NCBI RefSeq assembly: GCF_024362805.1
Contig: NZ_CP093299.1
Location: forward strand, 4,372,001 to 4,436,000
DNA: 64,000 bases
Reading direction: 5' to 3'
DNA from: Salipaludibacillus sp. LMS25
GTDB lineage: Bacteria > Bacillota > Bacilli > Bacillales > Salisediminibacteriaceae
Position numbers and translations under genes: made by a program. Positions 1-8,710 of the stretch are shown here, in pieces (positions within the stretch are counted from its first letter, which is position 1; each line of letters begins with the position of its first letter). Below the pieces are notes generated by a model, which was not told the DNA's origin, did not search any database, and saw nothing but the letters and a program-made list of their open reading frames with translations.

Positions 1-507
1 TGTTAAGCCCGGCTCGTAATCGTCTAACAGCGCATTATATTTATTCCCTTCATAGCCTTTCCACTCCGTATACTTGCGATTGTACGCTACTATTTTTTCT
101 AAGTAAGGTTTAAACCCCTCAAAATCAGCCTCTTTCTTAGCCTTCTCCCACGCAGACTCTGCTTGTGACGTTAAAATAACATACGCTTTATACTCTTCTG
201 GAGGGATGTTTTTAAATTTAATTAGCTGCTTTTCACATTCTTTAGCCGTCTTTTTTGTTAAATCATGAAGACTTTCCCATATCTTTTCTTTACGAAGTTC
301 AGTTAAAAAATGTTGCATCTCTTCTGATACTGACATGTTAAAGAACTCTGACGAAAGTGAACCTAGAACTTCAGAGCGTTGCGCCACCCCTTTTTTCGGC
401 GCTCCAGTTCTCAAATCCCAAGCGATGAGACTAGCAGCCTCTTTGTAGTGCCCCATCTTCTTGACGTAATTCATAAATTCTTCTTCTAACGTTAATGTGG
501 TTGGCAT
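1..507 (-). CDS. ypwA: M32 family metallocarboxypeptidase (YpwA/Taq type), N-terminal part
   Basis: Only the first 169 codons are in the window; the gene runs off the left edge. The start is the ATG at 507, preceded by a GGGGAT-type ribosome site. The visible protein begins MPTTLTLEEEFMNYVKKMGH and continues with AASLIAWDLRTGAPKKG, the helical N-terminal region typical of thermostable carboxypeptidase Taq/YpwA. The zinc motif HEXXH lies further on and is not visible, so activity cannot be judged here. The family removes C-terminal residues from peptides in the cytoplasm. The placement near rnpB, gpsB and cotD agrees with the ypwA neighbourhood of Bacillus. The assignment rests on N-terminal similarity from memory. 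Confidence 0.8.
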   Translation of the reverse strand, partial: MPTTLTLEEEFMNYVKKMGHYKEAASLIAWDLRTGAPKKGVAQRSEVLGSLSSEFFNMSVSEEMQHFLTELRKEKIWESLHDLTKKTAKECEKQLIKFKNIPPEEYKAYVILTSQAESAWEKAKKEADFEGFKPYLEKIVAYNRKYTEWKGYEGNKYNALLDDYEPGLT

Positions 508-679
508 TCTTGCTTATCCCCTTTCAGCAAAATATGAATAATGTAAGATCTATCCGTTTTATCATACCGTTTCCATTGAAAAAATGCACCTCATAAGGAA
601 GGCTCATGTCTTTAAAAAGACGAAGAAGATTGGTTATAATAAATATAGGTATTAAGCGTAAGAAAGGATGTGTCATGCC

Positions 680-982
680 ATGACTTTTACAATAACTGAA
701 CAAGCTGCGTCTTTTTACAAAAAAGAATTGAATCTCAATAAAGGAGACTCAATCTCCTTTTATGTCCGAGTTGGGGGCGTTGGATCAGGCGGTTTCTCTG
801 CTGGGCTGTATAAAGGTAAACCAGACATTGACTATACGAGTGTGGAAAAACAGGACATTACCTTCTGTATTCATAAGGATGATATGTGGTATTTCGATGG
901 GATGACGATTGATTATCATGACGATTATAATGAAGTGACGTTTGAAAACAGCCGAATAGGCAGTGTCATAAATCCACAATAA
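680..982 (+). CDS. HesB/YneR family iron-sulfur-like small protein
   Basis: A 100-residue protein with the HesB/IscA-like fold signature seen in YneR proteins: MTFTITEQAASFYKKELNL, a glycine-rich VGGVGSGGFSAGL stretch and a C-terminal VTFENSRIG. The cysteines that hold a cluster in true A-type carriers are not conserved at the usual places, as in other YneR proteins, so a carrier function is uncertain. I chose the ATG at 680 because the upstream in-frame ATG at 668 directly abuts the AGAAAGG ribosome site, and family members start with M-x-I-T-E. It is a single gene, convergent with moaA, with a shared terminator between them. Confidence 0.8.
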   Translation: MTFTITEQAASFYKKELNLNKGDSISFYVRVGGVGSGGFSAGLYKGKPDIDYTSVEKQDITFCIHKDDMWYFDGMTIDYHDDYNEVTFENSRIGSVINPQ

Positions 983-1012
983 AAACGGGAAAAGTGGCTC
1001 TTCTCCCGTTTT
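982..1012. terminator. Bidirectional terminator between the YneR-type gene and moaA
   Basis: AAAACGGGA at 982-990 pairs with TCCCGTTTT at 1004-1012. It has A/T tracts on both sides and lies between two convergent genes, so it can serve both. Confidence 0.8.
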
Positions 1013-1017
1013 ATTCG

Positions 1018-2034
1018 TCATCCACCGATTTGTGACATTTCAATTTTTTTAAGCTGCTTTTTATCGGTATGTTTTAACCGCTCTTCTGAGTAACGATCAT
1101 CTCGCTTCTCCCAAATCCTCTTAACAAAGGCAGCTATCTCCTCATCAGTAGCCCCTGAACGGAGGACCTCTCGCACATCGTGCCCGCCGCTAGAAAATAA
1201 GCATGTCACAAGCTTGCCATCAGCGGATAAACGGGCTCGGGAGCAACTGGCACAAAAAGCATCCGTTACAGAAGAAATAATCCCAATTTCCTGCCCATTT
1301 TCTTTAAATTTAAAGCGATCAGCCACTTCTCCTACATAGTTAGGCGCCACTGGCTCTAGAGGAAACTCTTTGTTTATCATGTCAAATATCTCGTGTTTAC
1401 TTATAACGTGGTCTAACGTCCAACCGTTCGAATTACCCACGTCCATATATTCAATGTAGCGGAGAATAACAGAGGTATCTTTAAAAAAACGCGCCATTGG
1501 AAGAATATCTTTCTCATTCATGCCACGTTTTACAACCATGTTAATTTTTACATTGAGTCCAGCCTGATGAGCTGCTTCAATCCCTTCAAGTACTTTATGA
1601 ACACCTACTCCCCTATCGTTTATCGCCATAAACGTGTCATCATCTAAAGAATCTAGACTGATCGTCACCCGTTTTAAACCGGCCTGCTTCAGCTCCTCAG
1701 CATATTTCGGTAAAAAAACACCGTTCGTTGTCATGGCGATATCGTCAACACCTTCAATTGCGTGTAACATAGCAATAAGAGTTGAGAGGTTCTGACGCAT
1801 TAAAGGCTCGCCACCAGTAATACGCAGTTTTTTAACACCTCTATTGGCTAATACCGCTGCGAATCTTGTAATCTCTTCAAATGTAAGAATTTCATTTTTG
1901 GGTAAAAATTTAATATACTTATCGAAAATTTCCGCTGGCATACAGTAGCGACAGCGAAAATTGCACCTGTCTGTGACAGAAATGCGTAAGTCTTTTAGAG
2001 GTCGTGAGAAGTTATCGATCATCCCTTTAGTCAT
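1018..2034 (-). CDS. moaA: GTP 3',8-cyclase MoaA (molybdenum cofactor synthesis)
   Basis: A radical-SAM enzyme that starts molybdenum cofactor biosynthesis by converting GTP to 3',8-cyclo-GTP; MoaC then forms cyclic pyranopterin. The 338-residue length is normal. The N-terminal cluster motif is C24-x3-C28-x2-C31 (CNFRCRYC). The ITGGEPL motif follows. The second [4Fe-4S] cluster is given by CASC and a third cysteine 14 residues later. The chain ends in the double glycine (QIGG) needed for activity in the family. The ATG at 2034 has a GGGGGTG site six bases upstream. No other moa/mob gene is in the window, so moaA stands alone. A functional Moco enzyme, perhaps nitrate reductase, is implied elsewhere and would fit the anaerobic genes at 48.8-54.7 kb. 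Confidence 0.95.
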   Translation of the reverse strand: MTKGMIDNFSRPLKDLRISVTDRCNFRCRYCMPAEIFDKYIKFLPKNEILTFEEITRFAAVLANRGVKKLRITGGEPLMRQNLSTLIAMLHAIEGVDDIAMTTNGVFLPKYAEELKQAGLKRVTISLDSLDDDTFMAINDRGVGVHKVLEGIEAAHQAGLNVKINMVVKRGMNEKDILPMARFFKDTSVILRYIEYMDVGNSNGWTLDHVISKHEIFDMINKEFPLEPVAPNYVGEVADRFKFKENGQEIGIISSVTDAFCASCSRARLSADGKLVTCLFSSGGHDVREVLRSGATDEEIAAFVKRIWEKRDDRYSEERLKHTDKKQLKKIEMSQIGG

Positions 2035-2166
2035 TCTGTCACCCCCGTCGTCCTTTCATTATACGTTGGTTGTTTTTGAGAAGACAAGGGGGATGACTCA
2101 TTTTCTTGTGACAAACAAACCTATTATTTATTATAAGACTACTGGATAACGTATTTTGTGAGCCAT

Positions 2167-2409
2167 TTAATCTTTTGCATTTTCAACTTGGTTAGAAAGG
2201 CGATTAAGTCGACTATTGGAATACTCCCACTGGTCGTGATTTAAGTTGATTATTTTTGCTTCTTCAAGCTTTTGTTTCGCCTCTTCTAAAGCTTGAGTAG
2301 CATTTTGCAGCTGTGTAGCATCCATACTCATCGTTGCTTGTCCTACCATTCTTTCCGCAGCCTGTATGGCTAATTCTACCTGTTCAATGTCATTGTAATC
2401 TTCTGTCAC
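2167..2409 (-). CDS. Small DUF2564-like protein
   Basis: An 80-residue, acidic, strongly helical soluble protein, rich in Q, A and E, with a coiled-coil look (LQNATQALEEAKQKLEEAK). It resembles the DUF2564 family of small Bacillus proteins of unknown function; the match is from memory and only moderately sure. Two GTG starts are possible. The GTG at 2409 lies six bases after an AAAGGGTG ribosome site, whereas the GTG at 2418 overlaps that site, so I use 2409. It has its own promoter space and is not clearly in an operon. Confidence 0.6.
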   Translation of the reverse strand: MTEDYNDIEQVELAIQAAERMVGQATMSMDATQLQNATQALEEAKQKLEEAKIINLNHDQWEYSNSRLNRLSNQVENAKD

Positions 2410-2524
2410 GTTTTTCACCCTTTCATTTGAAACAGTTATCCATAGTATATGGCCGTTTCAAAAAACTATACCAGGACTAAAGGTGTGATTCATGACTCAG
2501 ACATATATGGGGTCATGCGTATCG

Positions 2525-3658
2525 TTATCTCGCCGGACGTTTTCCCCAATATTGGAAATAGTTCGTTTTAATATTTCCGTTATATAATTTACGTTTTTTA
2601 GTAGCCTCAGCACCATACAATTTCTCAAACTGCGGATGCGACGTTATGATGTAAATAGACCATGTTGATAAAGGTCTGAAGGCTGTACCCATATCCCGAT
2701 AGAGTTGTTCTACATGACGCTTTTCGTTCATACGTTCACCATACGGCGGGTTTCCGACTATAACCCCATTTTCTTCGTTCGATGTGAAATCCTTAACTTG
2801 CATCTGTTTAAAGGAAATAAGATCAGGGAAACCAGCTTCAATGGCATTATTTTTAGCTAATTCAATCATCTTATGATCGATATCACCACCTAGTATGTTT
2901 AGGGGCTGATCATATTTTGCTAAATCTTCAGCTTCTTCTAATGCTTTGTCATACCATGCACTCTCAAACCAGTGCCACTCTTCAAAGGCAAAGGACCGAT
3001 TAATCCCAGGAGCAATGTTTTGACCGATCATAGCCGCTTCAATTGGCAATGTGCCTGAACCGCAAAAAGGGTCATAAAACGGTTTGGTCGGCTCCCAATT
3101 TGTTAGCTGGATCATGGCCGCTGCCAACGTTTCTTTTAACGGTGCTTCATTGTGTAAATAACGATACCCTCTTTTATGTAAGCCGGTACCACTCGTATCA
3201 ATCGTAAGGCTAGCAATATCTTTATGTATGGCAATTTCTATTCGCTGTAAAGCGCCTTTTTCTTCAAACCACGTGACCGCATAGCTTTGTTTTAAGCTTT
3301 CTACGACCGCTTTCTTCACAATTGCCTGGCAATCGGGCACACTGTAAAGCTTTGACTTAACAGAACGTCCAATAACGGGAAATTCTGCATCCTCTGAAAT
3401 AAAGTCGGCCCACGGTAATGCTTTCGTCTGCTCAAACAATTCCTCAAAGCTTTCCACACGAAATTCACCTACTAAGATTTTGACGCGATCAGCGGTCCTT
3501 AGCCATAAATTTGCTCGGGCAATGGCAGATGGCTCTGCTTCAAAAATCACTTTACCATTTTCAACAGTAACATTTTCATAGCCTAAATCACGAACTTCCT
3601 TTGCAACAATAGCTTCTAAACCCATGGCAGCCGTTGCAATCAGTCTTATTTTAGTCAA
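2525..3658 (-). CDS. ypsC: THUMP-domain class I SAM-dependent RNA methyltransferase (YpsC/RlmL type)
   Basis: A 377-residue protein with an N-terminal ferredoxin-like plus THUMP RNA-binding region (about residues 1-160) and a C-terminal Rossmann methyltransferase. The SAM loop is DPFCGSGTLPIEA. The catalytic NPPY motif appears as VGNPPYGERM, which marks N-methylation of a base amino group. B. subtilis YpsC is almost the same length and lies in the same place beside rnpB and gpsB. The likely target is a guanine in 23S rRNA, as for RlmL, but specificity cannot be read from the sequence. The start is a TTG at 3658, with AAGAAGGGG five bases upstream. Confidence 0.9.
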   Translation of the reverse strand: MTKIRLIATAAMGLEAIVAKEVRDLGYENVTVENGKVIFEAEPSAIARANLWLRTADRVKILVGEFRVESFEELFEQTKALPWADFISEDAEFPVIGRSVKSKLYSVPDCQAIVKKAVVESLKQSYAVTWFEEKGALQRIEIAIHKDIASLTIDTSGTGLHKRGYRYLHNEAPLKETLAAAMIQLTNWEPTKPFYDPFCGSGTLPIEAAMIGQNIAPGINRSFAFEEWHWFESAWYDKALEEAEDLAKYDQPLNILGGDIDHKMIELAKNNAIEAGFPDLISFKQMQVKDFTSNEENGVIVGNPPYGERMNEKRHVEQLYRDMGTAFRPLSTWSIYIITSHPQFEKLYGAEATKKRKLYNGNIKTNYFQYWGKRPAR

Positions 3659-3907
3659 GGAAACCCCTTCTTTCTGTTAAAAGTTATGTGATGCATAGTA
3701 GTAGCATCACATCATACTAAGTGCGAATACAGGTGGTAGTCTGCTTAACACTTCTTCTTCAAAAGCGAACGAAGCTGCTAAAACTCTCGTAGATTATTCA
3801 TAATCTCCAGTTAAGTATACAGGAACTGACCCTGAATTAAAAACGTCTTTCCCCTAATGTCTTACGTTTCTAGACAACCACTTTTCCTTTCATTATAGAT
3901 GACACGT

Positions 3908-3940
3908 AAAAACCCCACGAGGTATCACCACGTGAGGTTG
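3908..3940 (-). terminator. Intrinsic terminator of rnpB
   Basis: On the minus strand AACCTCACG pairs with CGTGGGGTT and is followed by a run of T. It lies just past the 3' end of the RNase P RNA. Confidence 0.85.
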
Positions 3941-3953
3941 TTCATTAATAATA

Positions 3954-4368
3954 GACACCATTTGTGCTTCGTAAGCCATGTTCTGTCCCTTTGCACTACA
4001 AACGGGAGTCACCCTCGTACTAAGGTGGTAATCATCTGTCTACAGAACTAGATCTGTCCTTTGCTCCGTTCATTTCCTTCGCAAAGGTGCCCCTACCATG
4101 TTTTTGGGTTTCTCACTCGTGGGGTTTACCGCGTTCCACTCTGTCCGTTTCCAGACAGACTACGTCACTGTGGCACTTTCAAGGTACACTTCCCTTATTA
4201 GTAAATACTAACTTAGGCAAGCCTCCTGCCGTTAGCCTGGTTCACAGACTACCCTGACTTATGGATTCGTCAGGCACGAACACTACAATCACTCTCAGAT
4301 TGTGTGAGCATGGACTTTCCTCTACACTGTTAACCAGTGCAGCGATTACCCAGACACAAATGGTTGTT
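3954..4368 (-). ncRNA. rnpB: RNase P RNA, Bacillus type B
   Basis: This is the catalytic RNA that trims the 5' leader of tRNA precursors, working with the RnpA protein. On the minus strand the universally conserved blocks appear in order: GGGTAATCGCTGCA, GAGGAAAGTCCATGCTC, GTGTTCGTGCC, ACGGCAGG, CTTGAAAGTGCCACAGTGACG, GTGGAACGCGGTAAACCCC, GAGTGAGAAACCCAAA and finally ACAGAACATGGCTTACG. Helix P1 can be drawn directly: ACCATTTGTG near 4364-4355 pairs with CACAAATGGT near 3966-3957. The layout matches the B. subtilis type B RNA. The mature ends are estimated from P1 and could be off by several bases. A terminator follows at 3908-3940. Confidence 0.96.
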
Positions 4369-4418
4369 GTATCAAGTAAGACAACATGAACTATTCTACC
4401 ACAATCTCTATTATAAAA

Positions 4419-4826
4419 TCAATTGGTATTTTTAGACAAAGATTGTCTAACACCTTGTCTCGCTAATTGGTCTGCTTCTTTATTCGATTTAGACGGAATC
4501 CACTTAATAAAAGCATAATCGAACTCGTTCTCCATTTGCTTAAGAATATCTCCTAAAAGCCCTCTATAAAGGAGATTTTTTACATATCTTTTCTCGATTG
4601 CATCAACGACAACCTTGGAATCGGATCGAATTGAAATAATTGAAAAATCATGCTCTTTACAAACCTCTAACGCTTTTAAACAAGCATGAAATTCAGCTTC
4701 ATGGTTAGACATAGACGGCAATGGGAATGCGTGCCTTAACAAATAACCATTCCCTTTAATGAACACCCCTGCTCCTGACAAACCTGGATCCCCTGCACTT
4801 GCACCATCAATATAAACTTCAATCAC
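4419..4826 (-). CDS. RNase HI-like protein
   Basis: A 135-residue RNase H fold protein. The acidic residues of the active site are visible: D in YIDGASAGDPG, E in SNHEAEFHACLKALE, D in IRSDSKVVVDAI and D in NKEADQLARQG. That set could support cleavage of the RNA strand of RNA/DNA hybrids. Bacillus homologues YpeP/YpdQ have been reported with little or no activity, so function is open. The GTG at 4826 is preceded by AAGAAGG. It lies 12 bases after the gpsB stop on the same strand, so the two are probably co-transcribed. Confidence 0.8.
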   Translation of the reverse strand: MIEVYIDGASAGDPGLSGAGVFIKGNGYLLRHAFPLPSMSNHEAEFHACLKALEVCKEHDFSIISIRSDSKVVVDAIEKRYVKNLLYRGLLGDILKQMENEFDYAFIKWIPSKSNKEADQLARQGVRQSLSKNTN

Positions 4827-4838
4827 GCCATAACCTTC

Positions 4839-5156
4839 TTAATCGTAAAGTTTACTGCCGAAAACATGCTTTTCCAAGTTTGAAAGACGGCGTAAAATAT
4901 CATAATTGGTATTCCCAGTTGTCGGTTGAGCTGGCGCTTGATTTCTCGTTCGTTCGCTTAATGACACTGTTTCTTTTTTTAATCGTTCATTTTCTTGCTC
5001 AAGAGATTGGATTCGGTTTTCAAACGACTCGTAGTCTTTAATTATATCGTCAAGAAATTGATCCACTTCGTCCTGATTATAACCTCGCATACTTGTTTTA
5101 AAATCTTTTTCATATATTTCATTCTTGGTCAGGCGGGAAATTTGTTTTTTATCCAC
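4839..5156 (-). CDS. gpsB: Cell division/elongation switch protein GpsB
   Basis: A DivIVA-like cytosolic coiled-coil protein that moves between side wall and septum and guides penicillin-binding proteins. Residues about 8-45 carry the membrane-binding DivIVA motif ([20 protein letters not shown]). A coiled coil follows, and then the C-terminal hexamerisation segment [19 protein letters not shown], identical in its last part to B. subtilis GpsB. I start at the GTG at 5156: GAGGTGA lies six bases upstream and the 105-residue product matches the family. The frame is open for 21 more codons, to an ATG-like start at 5219, but that would add an unrelated basic tail overlapping ypsA. Confidence 0.93.
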   Translation of the reverse strand: MDKKQISRLTKNEIYEKDFKTSMRGYNQDEVDQFLDDIIKDYESFENRIQSLEQENERLKKETVSLSERTRNQAPAQPTTGNTNYDILRRLSNLEKHVFGSKLYD

Positions 5157-5215
5157 ATCAGTCACCTCATATGTACTTCGTTTATCTTTTATTCTTTCAG
5201 AATACCGCATTCTTG

Positions 5216-5779
5216 TCAATTCCAGGTCTCATTATTTAGCTCATCTCGCACCATTTCTTCAATATCATCTGGGGTTAAATAAAAGATAGGATAGTCTGAA
5301 TGGGCTTGTTTTTTGTCTGCTTCTTCCTGAAAGTATTTAGGGGTTCCTTCAGTCCCTTCATCATACAGTATGAGGGCTGCATCACTTTTATCCACAATAA
5401 ATTGATTTTTTAATCTTAATTGTGCTGGACTATCGTAGGGCCTTTTTGTTATAAAATCACAATAGTCACTTTCATTCCATACTGTTTCATAAAGACTTTT
5501 AGTCGCCTCCGCATAACGCTCCTCTTGATTATGAAAAGGGGCGATGGTGGCTAATTGAATATGTGGATGCACGTTTTTTAAACGAATACATGATTCAGCA
5601 GACCATAATTCAACACCAGATTGGCCGCTTGTTAAAATCCATTTAATGTCATACTCTTCTATCAATTGACCTATTTTCTTTGTAAGTGCTTTTTTCAAAT
5701 AAGGTAATTGGTCATGTTTTTCATTAAACACACCAATTTCATGTGGTTTATAACCAGAAATGGCTAGGACATCATACAT
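5216..5779 (-). CDS. ypsA: YpsA, SLOG-superfamily (DUF1273) protein
   Basis: A 187-residue Rossmann-like protein of the SLOG group, thought to bind nucleotide-derived ligands. Visible hallmarks are the N-terminal [11 protein letters not shown], the central [16 protein letters not shown] and [15 protein letters not shown]. In B. subtilis and S. aureus YpsA has been linked to cell division and to oxidative-stress protection, and it sits directly next to gpsB, as here. The ATG at 5779 has an AGGAGG site at rather long spacing (about 11 bases). A cotD gene precedes it on the same strand, with a hairpin between. Confidence 0.92.
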   Translation of the reverse strand: MYDVLAISGYKPHEIGVFNEKHDQLPYLKKALTKKIGQLIEEYDIKWILTSGQSGVELWSAESCIRLKNVHPHIQLATIAPFHNQEERYAEATKSLYETVWNESDYCDFITKRPYDSPAQLRLKNQFIVDKSDAALILYDEGTEGTPKYFQEEADKKQAHSDYPIFYLTPDDIEEMVRDELNNETWN

Positions 5780-5810
5780 GTTATGTCGTGCCTCCTAAAA
5801 TCATACTAGA

Positions 5811-5845
5811 GAAAAAGCGAATCAGCCACCATAGCCGATTCGCAA
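5811..5845 (-). terminator. Terminator after cotD
   Basis: GCGAATC and GATTCGC form a hairpin stem, followed on the minus strand by a T run just upstream of ypsA. It separates the sporulation gene cotD from ypsA-gpsB. Confidence 0.65.
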
Positions 5846-5859
5846 CTTTTCACATACAC

Positions 5860-6156
5860 TTACCAAAAAGGACGCGGTTGTGCTGGTCCCCAAGGGCCTG
5901 CTTGAGCTCCTGCTACCTGGCCTGGCATGCCAGGACCTGGTCCCACGTTAAAAGACTGGTTGAAAATACGGTTCACCGTTGATTCAGTGTGCGGGTAGCT
6001 GTGATGGAAATTATAACGATGGTTTACTAGGTTTGTTGTATGGCTAGGGTGGACAACTGGAACAATATAATCGCAATTTAATTCCCGCACATGACATTTC
6101 GGTGGGCAAAACTGTGTTGCTAACACTTGTGGTTTTGAACACGGGCGATGGAACAT
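5860..6156 (-). CDS. cotD: CotD family spore coat protein
   Basis: A 98-residue inner spore coat protein. The N-terminal half carries cysteine/histidine pairs (RPCSKPQ, QFCPPKCHVRELNC) and the VVHPSHTT-x-VNHR-x-NFHH-x-YPHT histidine pattern typical of CotD. The C-terminal tail is rich in G, P and W. The ATG at 6156 follows AAAGGAGG with ideal spacing. In B. subtilis cotD is a late mother-cell gene under SigK and GerE; that regulation is assumed, and I did not verify a promoter. It is the last gene that keeps B. subtilis order before the accessory region begins. Confidence 0.92.
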   Translation of the reverse strand: MFHRPCSKPQVLATQFCPPKCHVRELNCDYIVPVVHPSHTTNLVNHRYNFHHSYPHTESTVNRIFNQSFNVGPGPGMPGQVAGAQAGPWGPAQPRPFW

Positions 6157-6236
6157 GTGATATCCTCCTTTGTATATAGAGTCAATATCAACTTATGTGC
6201 ACCGAGCTCAACATGTACTAGTGTAATAACCTATTT

Positions 6237-6302
6237 TTATTGAAGAAACACGAAAGTTGTGCCAATAACGACGAAAAATAAACAAAGAAATAACTTTGCC
6301 AT
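6237..6302 (-). CDS. Possible 21-residue membrane microprotein
   Basis: A very short reading frame, MAKLFLCLFFVVIGTTFVFLQ in two parts (MAKLFLCLFFVV then IGTTFVFLQ). It starts at the ATG at 6302 behind a GGGAGAG ribosome site. It is almost entirely hydrophobic after one lysine, so it would be a single membrane helix. I know no family for it. The size and the good ribosome site make it plausible, but chance cannot be excluded. Confidence 0.4.
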   Translation of the reverse strand: MAKLFLCLFFVVIGTTFVFLQ

Positions 6303-6800
6303 CACTGTCTTCTCTCCCTTTACCATATCATGAAGCTGTATAAAACCTTTCATGATAAATATATGAAATATTCCTAAAAAGATCAATCCTTTTTACACTG
6401 TTCGTCACAATTAAACAATTCAACGGGATTCTAACTGTAAATTTCCAAATGATTGTGTGGCTCTCTCACGAAAAATCAAGTATTATGCGCTTCCCCGGGA
6501 AATATCCTTTAGGAAATAATCGCTCGTCAATGGCCAAAAACAGATGTTAACTACATGATGAAACGATCATTACCCTTGTGTATACTTAGACGTATAACCT
6601 CCGAAAAAAGTTTACCTTAATTTTTAAAAAATATATGGTAATTTAATGAATCATTAGTAAGCAATCATGCGAGAATGATTTTCTGCAAGTACTAAAAGCT
6701 GTTAACTTTATCTTCTTTAAAATAGACTTGAATCCGTGATGAACTAATTTATATTTGTATGAATCTTAATAACCTTTCGATTTAACGTAGTTTGATAATG
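6303..6800. other. Intergenic stretch without a recognised gene
   Basis: An AT-rich spacer. The only structure I see is an inverted repeat TATCATGAA (6326-6334) with TTCATGATA (6349-6357), just upstream of the microprotein frame. It could be part of its promoter or operator. Nothing else is recognisable. Confidence 0.4.
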
Positions 6801-6940
6801 ACTCGAATCCGTCACTGGCGGACGCTTTCCACGGGCACGGCCTCAACTAACTTGTGCGAAGAAATCCCTCGCAAAAGTGGGTCTTCACAGCACTTTATCC
6901 TTCGAGAGTCGTCGTCTTACATAGTGACCGCCTTTAATGA
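6801..6940 (+). repeat. Decayed interspersed repeat, copy 1
   Basis: GC-richer than its surroundings. It carries GGCGGACGCTTTCCACGGGC, GGGTCTTCACAGC and AGTGACCGCCTTT. The same three blocks, in order and diverged, recur on the minus strand at 57689-57798. The GGACGCTTTCC-GGGC block is a common non-coding repeat motif in Bacillaceae genomes. A 79-codon open frame over it is not a believable gene. Confidence 0.5.
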
Positions 6941-7013
6941 AACTATTTATGAGAAAAACGTCCTTATGAAATTAATTCACCCAATCACCTATAATTTTTA
7001 TCGAATACAGCAC

Positions 7014-7066
7014 AAAAAAGTAGCAGAGTGAGATGTTTTATGCACATCTCACTCTGCTACTTTTTT
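7014..7066. terminator. Strong perfect hairpin, bidirectional terminator
   Basis: A perfect 23-bp inverted repeat (7014-7036 with 7044-7066) with a 7-base loop and A/T tracts at both ends. It ends the YdbC-like gene on the minus strand; its last bases overlap that gene's stop codon. Confidence 0.85.
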
Positions 7067-7280
7067 ATAAATCATTTAAGAAGTTACTGAGCGTCTTCAA
7101 TTCTTCTTCTGTGAACGTGAGACCTTTCCCCATTTTTTGATGATCTGGGGACCATTCTCGGATATCATATTTCGGCTCACGATTATTCCAACTTATTAAG
7201 TTGAGTTCCTTCTTCCAGCCCTTCGGAGACTCCGATAATTCACCGATATGTTTTACAATTTCAAATTTAATATCTGCCAT
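7065..7280 (-). CDS. YdbC/PC4-like single-stranded DNA-binding family protein
   Basis: A 71-residue protein, MADIKFEIVKHIGEL at the start, then GWKKELNLISWNNREPKYDIREWS and MGKGLTFTEEELKTL. This pattern matches the YdbC family, homologous to the eukaryotic coactivator PC4, whose Lactococcus member binds single-stranded DNA. The strand-turn-strand core with conserved W and YDIR residues is complete. I start at the ATG at 7280 because GGAGG lies eight bases upstream; the frame is open five codons further. Copy A1 of the interspersed repeat begins 18 bases upstream of the start and so must contain or displace the promoter. Confidence 0.8.
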   Translation of the reverse strand: MADIKFEIVKHIGELSESPKGWKKELNLISWNNREPKYDIREWSPDHQKMGKGLTFTEEELKTLSNFLNDL

Positions 7281-7297
7281 TGCCCTTACCTCCAATT

Positions 7298-7457
7298 TAT
7301 AAAGCTAAACTTCAATCAGTGGGAGTTTTCCTTCATCCCCCACTGATTGTTAGTTTAACTTATCGGACCTTTAGGGGCAGTTTATCCCCCACCTAAACTT
7401 GTCGATCTTCTTAAGTTTTCAGGTGGGCGTTTTACTGCCCCTTAAGAGTGGGATAAA
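7298..7457 (+). repeat. Interspersed repeat form A, copy A1 (full length)
   Basis: Begins ATAAAGCTAAAC and ends GTGGGATAAA. The first hairpin is CAATCAGTGGGAG with CCCCCACTGATTG. A second, long nested stem follows: GGGGCAG pairs with CTGCCCC and encloses CCCACCT with AGGTGGG. Same family as 38822, 41904, 47733, 57541 and 63137. Confidence 0.9.
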
Positions 7458-7583
7458 TTAGGTACTGAACCATTTTTTACTGAGAAGTGTAATTATTTAT
7501 CAATAAGTGCTTAAATTCGTTAACTTCCACTTAATAAACCGTCTATAGTTATCTAGAATATACTGAAATGAATTCATCAATAA

Positions 7584-8040
7584 CTATGATAAATCTTTGT
7601 ACATCCGTACATAACGTGTACGATAGCCAAGACTTTCATTCAATTTTATCATCTTACTGTTCTTTGTACTTACTAACGTATAGAGTGATCTTGCATTCAC
7701 ATCATTCAACGCCCAACGTTCTAGTTCGACTTTTAACCGTTTTGCATATCCTTTGCCCTCTGTATTCCTCATCTGTCCACAAGGATATGATATCAACTTG
7801 CTTATGATTTAATTCTGCCCAAATATAAGACATCATGTTGCTGTTCTTTTCTATAATGGCGCAAAACAGACTGTTAGTTGATATTTTTCCGGTAAGCTCA
7901 TCACCTGTTTTGTCGATGTCTTCACGAGAGACATCATAGTTATCTATCCATGCTGCTGGCAAATTTTCATGAATGTTTGCAATGTTGCTAATTAGCTCTT
8001 TATCATTTTCACTGACTCTTTTAAGGGTAAAGTTGGCCAT
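7584..8040 (-). pseudogene. GNAT N-acetyltransferase, broken by a single-base frameshift
   Basis: The N-terminal part starts at the ATG at 8040 (MANFTLKRVSENDKELI) and reads to ISLWTDEEYRG. The frame then fails. The next frame supplies KGYAKRLKVELERWA and the C-terminal KMIKLNESLGYR. Joined, they give a normal GNAT with the acetyl-CoA loop R-G-K-G-Y-A. The break is explained by one extra G in the run at 7756-7758 (three G on the coding strand where two would restore the frame). Total length would be about 150 residues. It may be a real pseudogene or a sequencing error. The substrate is unknown. Confidence 0.8.
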
Positions 8041-8329
8041 TATGTAAATATCCTTTCACAATTATAGCGTCTAGCACCATAAATACTTGATACATGTGTT
8101 TGCATCTGCCCTCACTTGTCCATTGGCTTATTGAAGTCTACACATATCACCTCTTCACTGACTGGTCAAAACGCTTTTAAAGACAATTATAAACTATTAT
8201 TTATCATTAGTATTGCATAAATGTTATTTGAAATTTCAGAGCCAAACTTCTTAGTATTAAAGCCAAAAGGATAAATACCCAATTAAAGGTGGCTTCGTTA
8301 ATTGAGGTGATTATTTTACAATTATCCTA

Positions 8330-8497
8330 GTGCGACGACAATACCCATTAAGGCATGCTTTTCCATCTTCTCATATAACCAAAGAAGCTCAGCAAGTGGT
8401 AGGACGATTGTTCGGGGATGACCTGGACCAGTCTCTCCTTAGTTCCGGCCTCTCGTATCACGAGGATTCCTTCACATCGGTTTTGGGATCAGGTTAA
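8330..8497 (+). other. Short unexplained open frame
   Basis: A 55-codon frame from a GTG at 8330. It reads like coding sequence (ITKEAQQVVGRLFGDDLDQS then LLSSGLSYHEDSFTSVLGSG) but has no good start and no family I recognise. A GAGGTGA lies about 20 bases upstream of the GTG, too far for a normal site. It could be a gene remnant. Confidence 0.25.
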
Positions 8498-8504
8498 GAA
8501 CCCG

Positions 8505-8710
8505 CCCTGAGAAATAGACGGAGTAAATTCTCTTAAATGGTTAATTAGCCATGACAGTAGCTTAAATAGACGGAGAAATTCCGCTAATAACCCGAAAAAT
8601 CTGAGAAATAGATCGTTTTACTTTGCATAATCGGAAAATTTCCTCCTATATTCCTCAAAATGGGCTTTTTCATTAATCTAACCGAAAAAATTCCGCTTAT
8701 TTTCCTTTTG
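8505..8710 (-). repeat. Dispersed AT-rich repeat with recurring CGGAATTTnnCCG palindromes
   Basis: On the minus strand the region holds several spaced variants of a CGGAA-TTTT-TCCG or CGGAATTTCTCCG palindrome, with AATAAGCGGAATTTTTTCGG near the start and TTTACTCCGTCTATTTCTC near the end. This composition is typical of repeats I associate with Bacillus intergenic DNA, but only one copy lies in this window, so family membership is inferred. Confidence 0.35.

Noticed and set aside
6792..7031. 79-codon plus-strand frame
   Set aside because: It translates a GC-rich non-coding repeat (RHWRTLSTGTA) seen again near 57.7 kb and runs into the perfect terminator hairpin.
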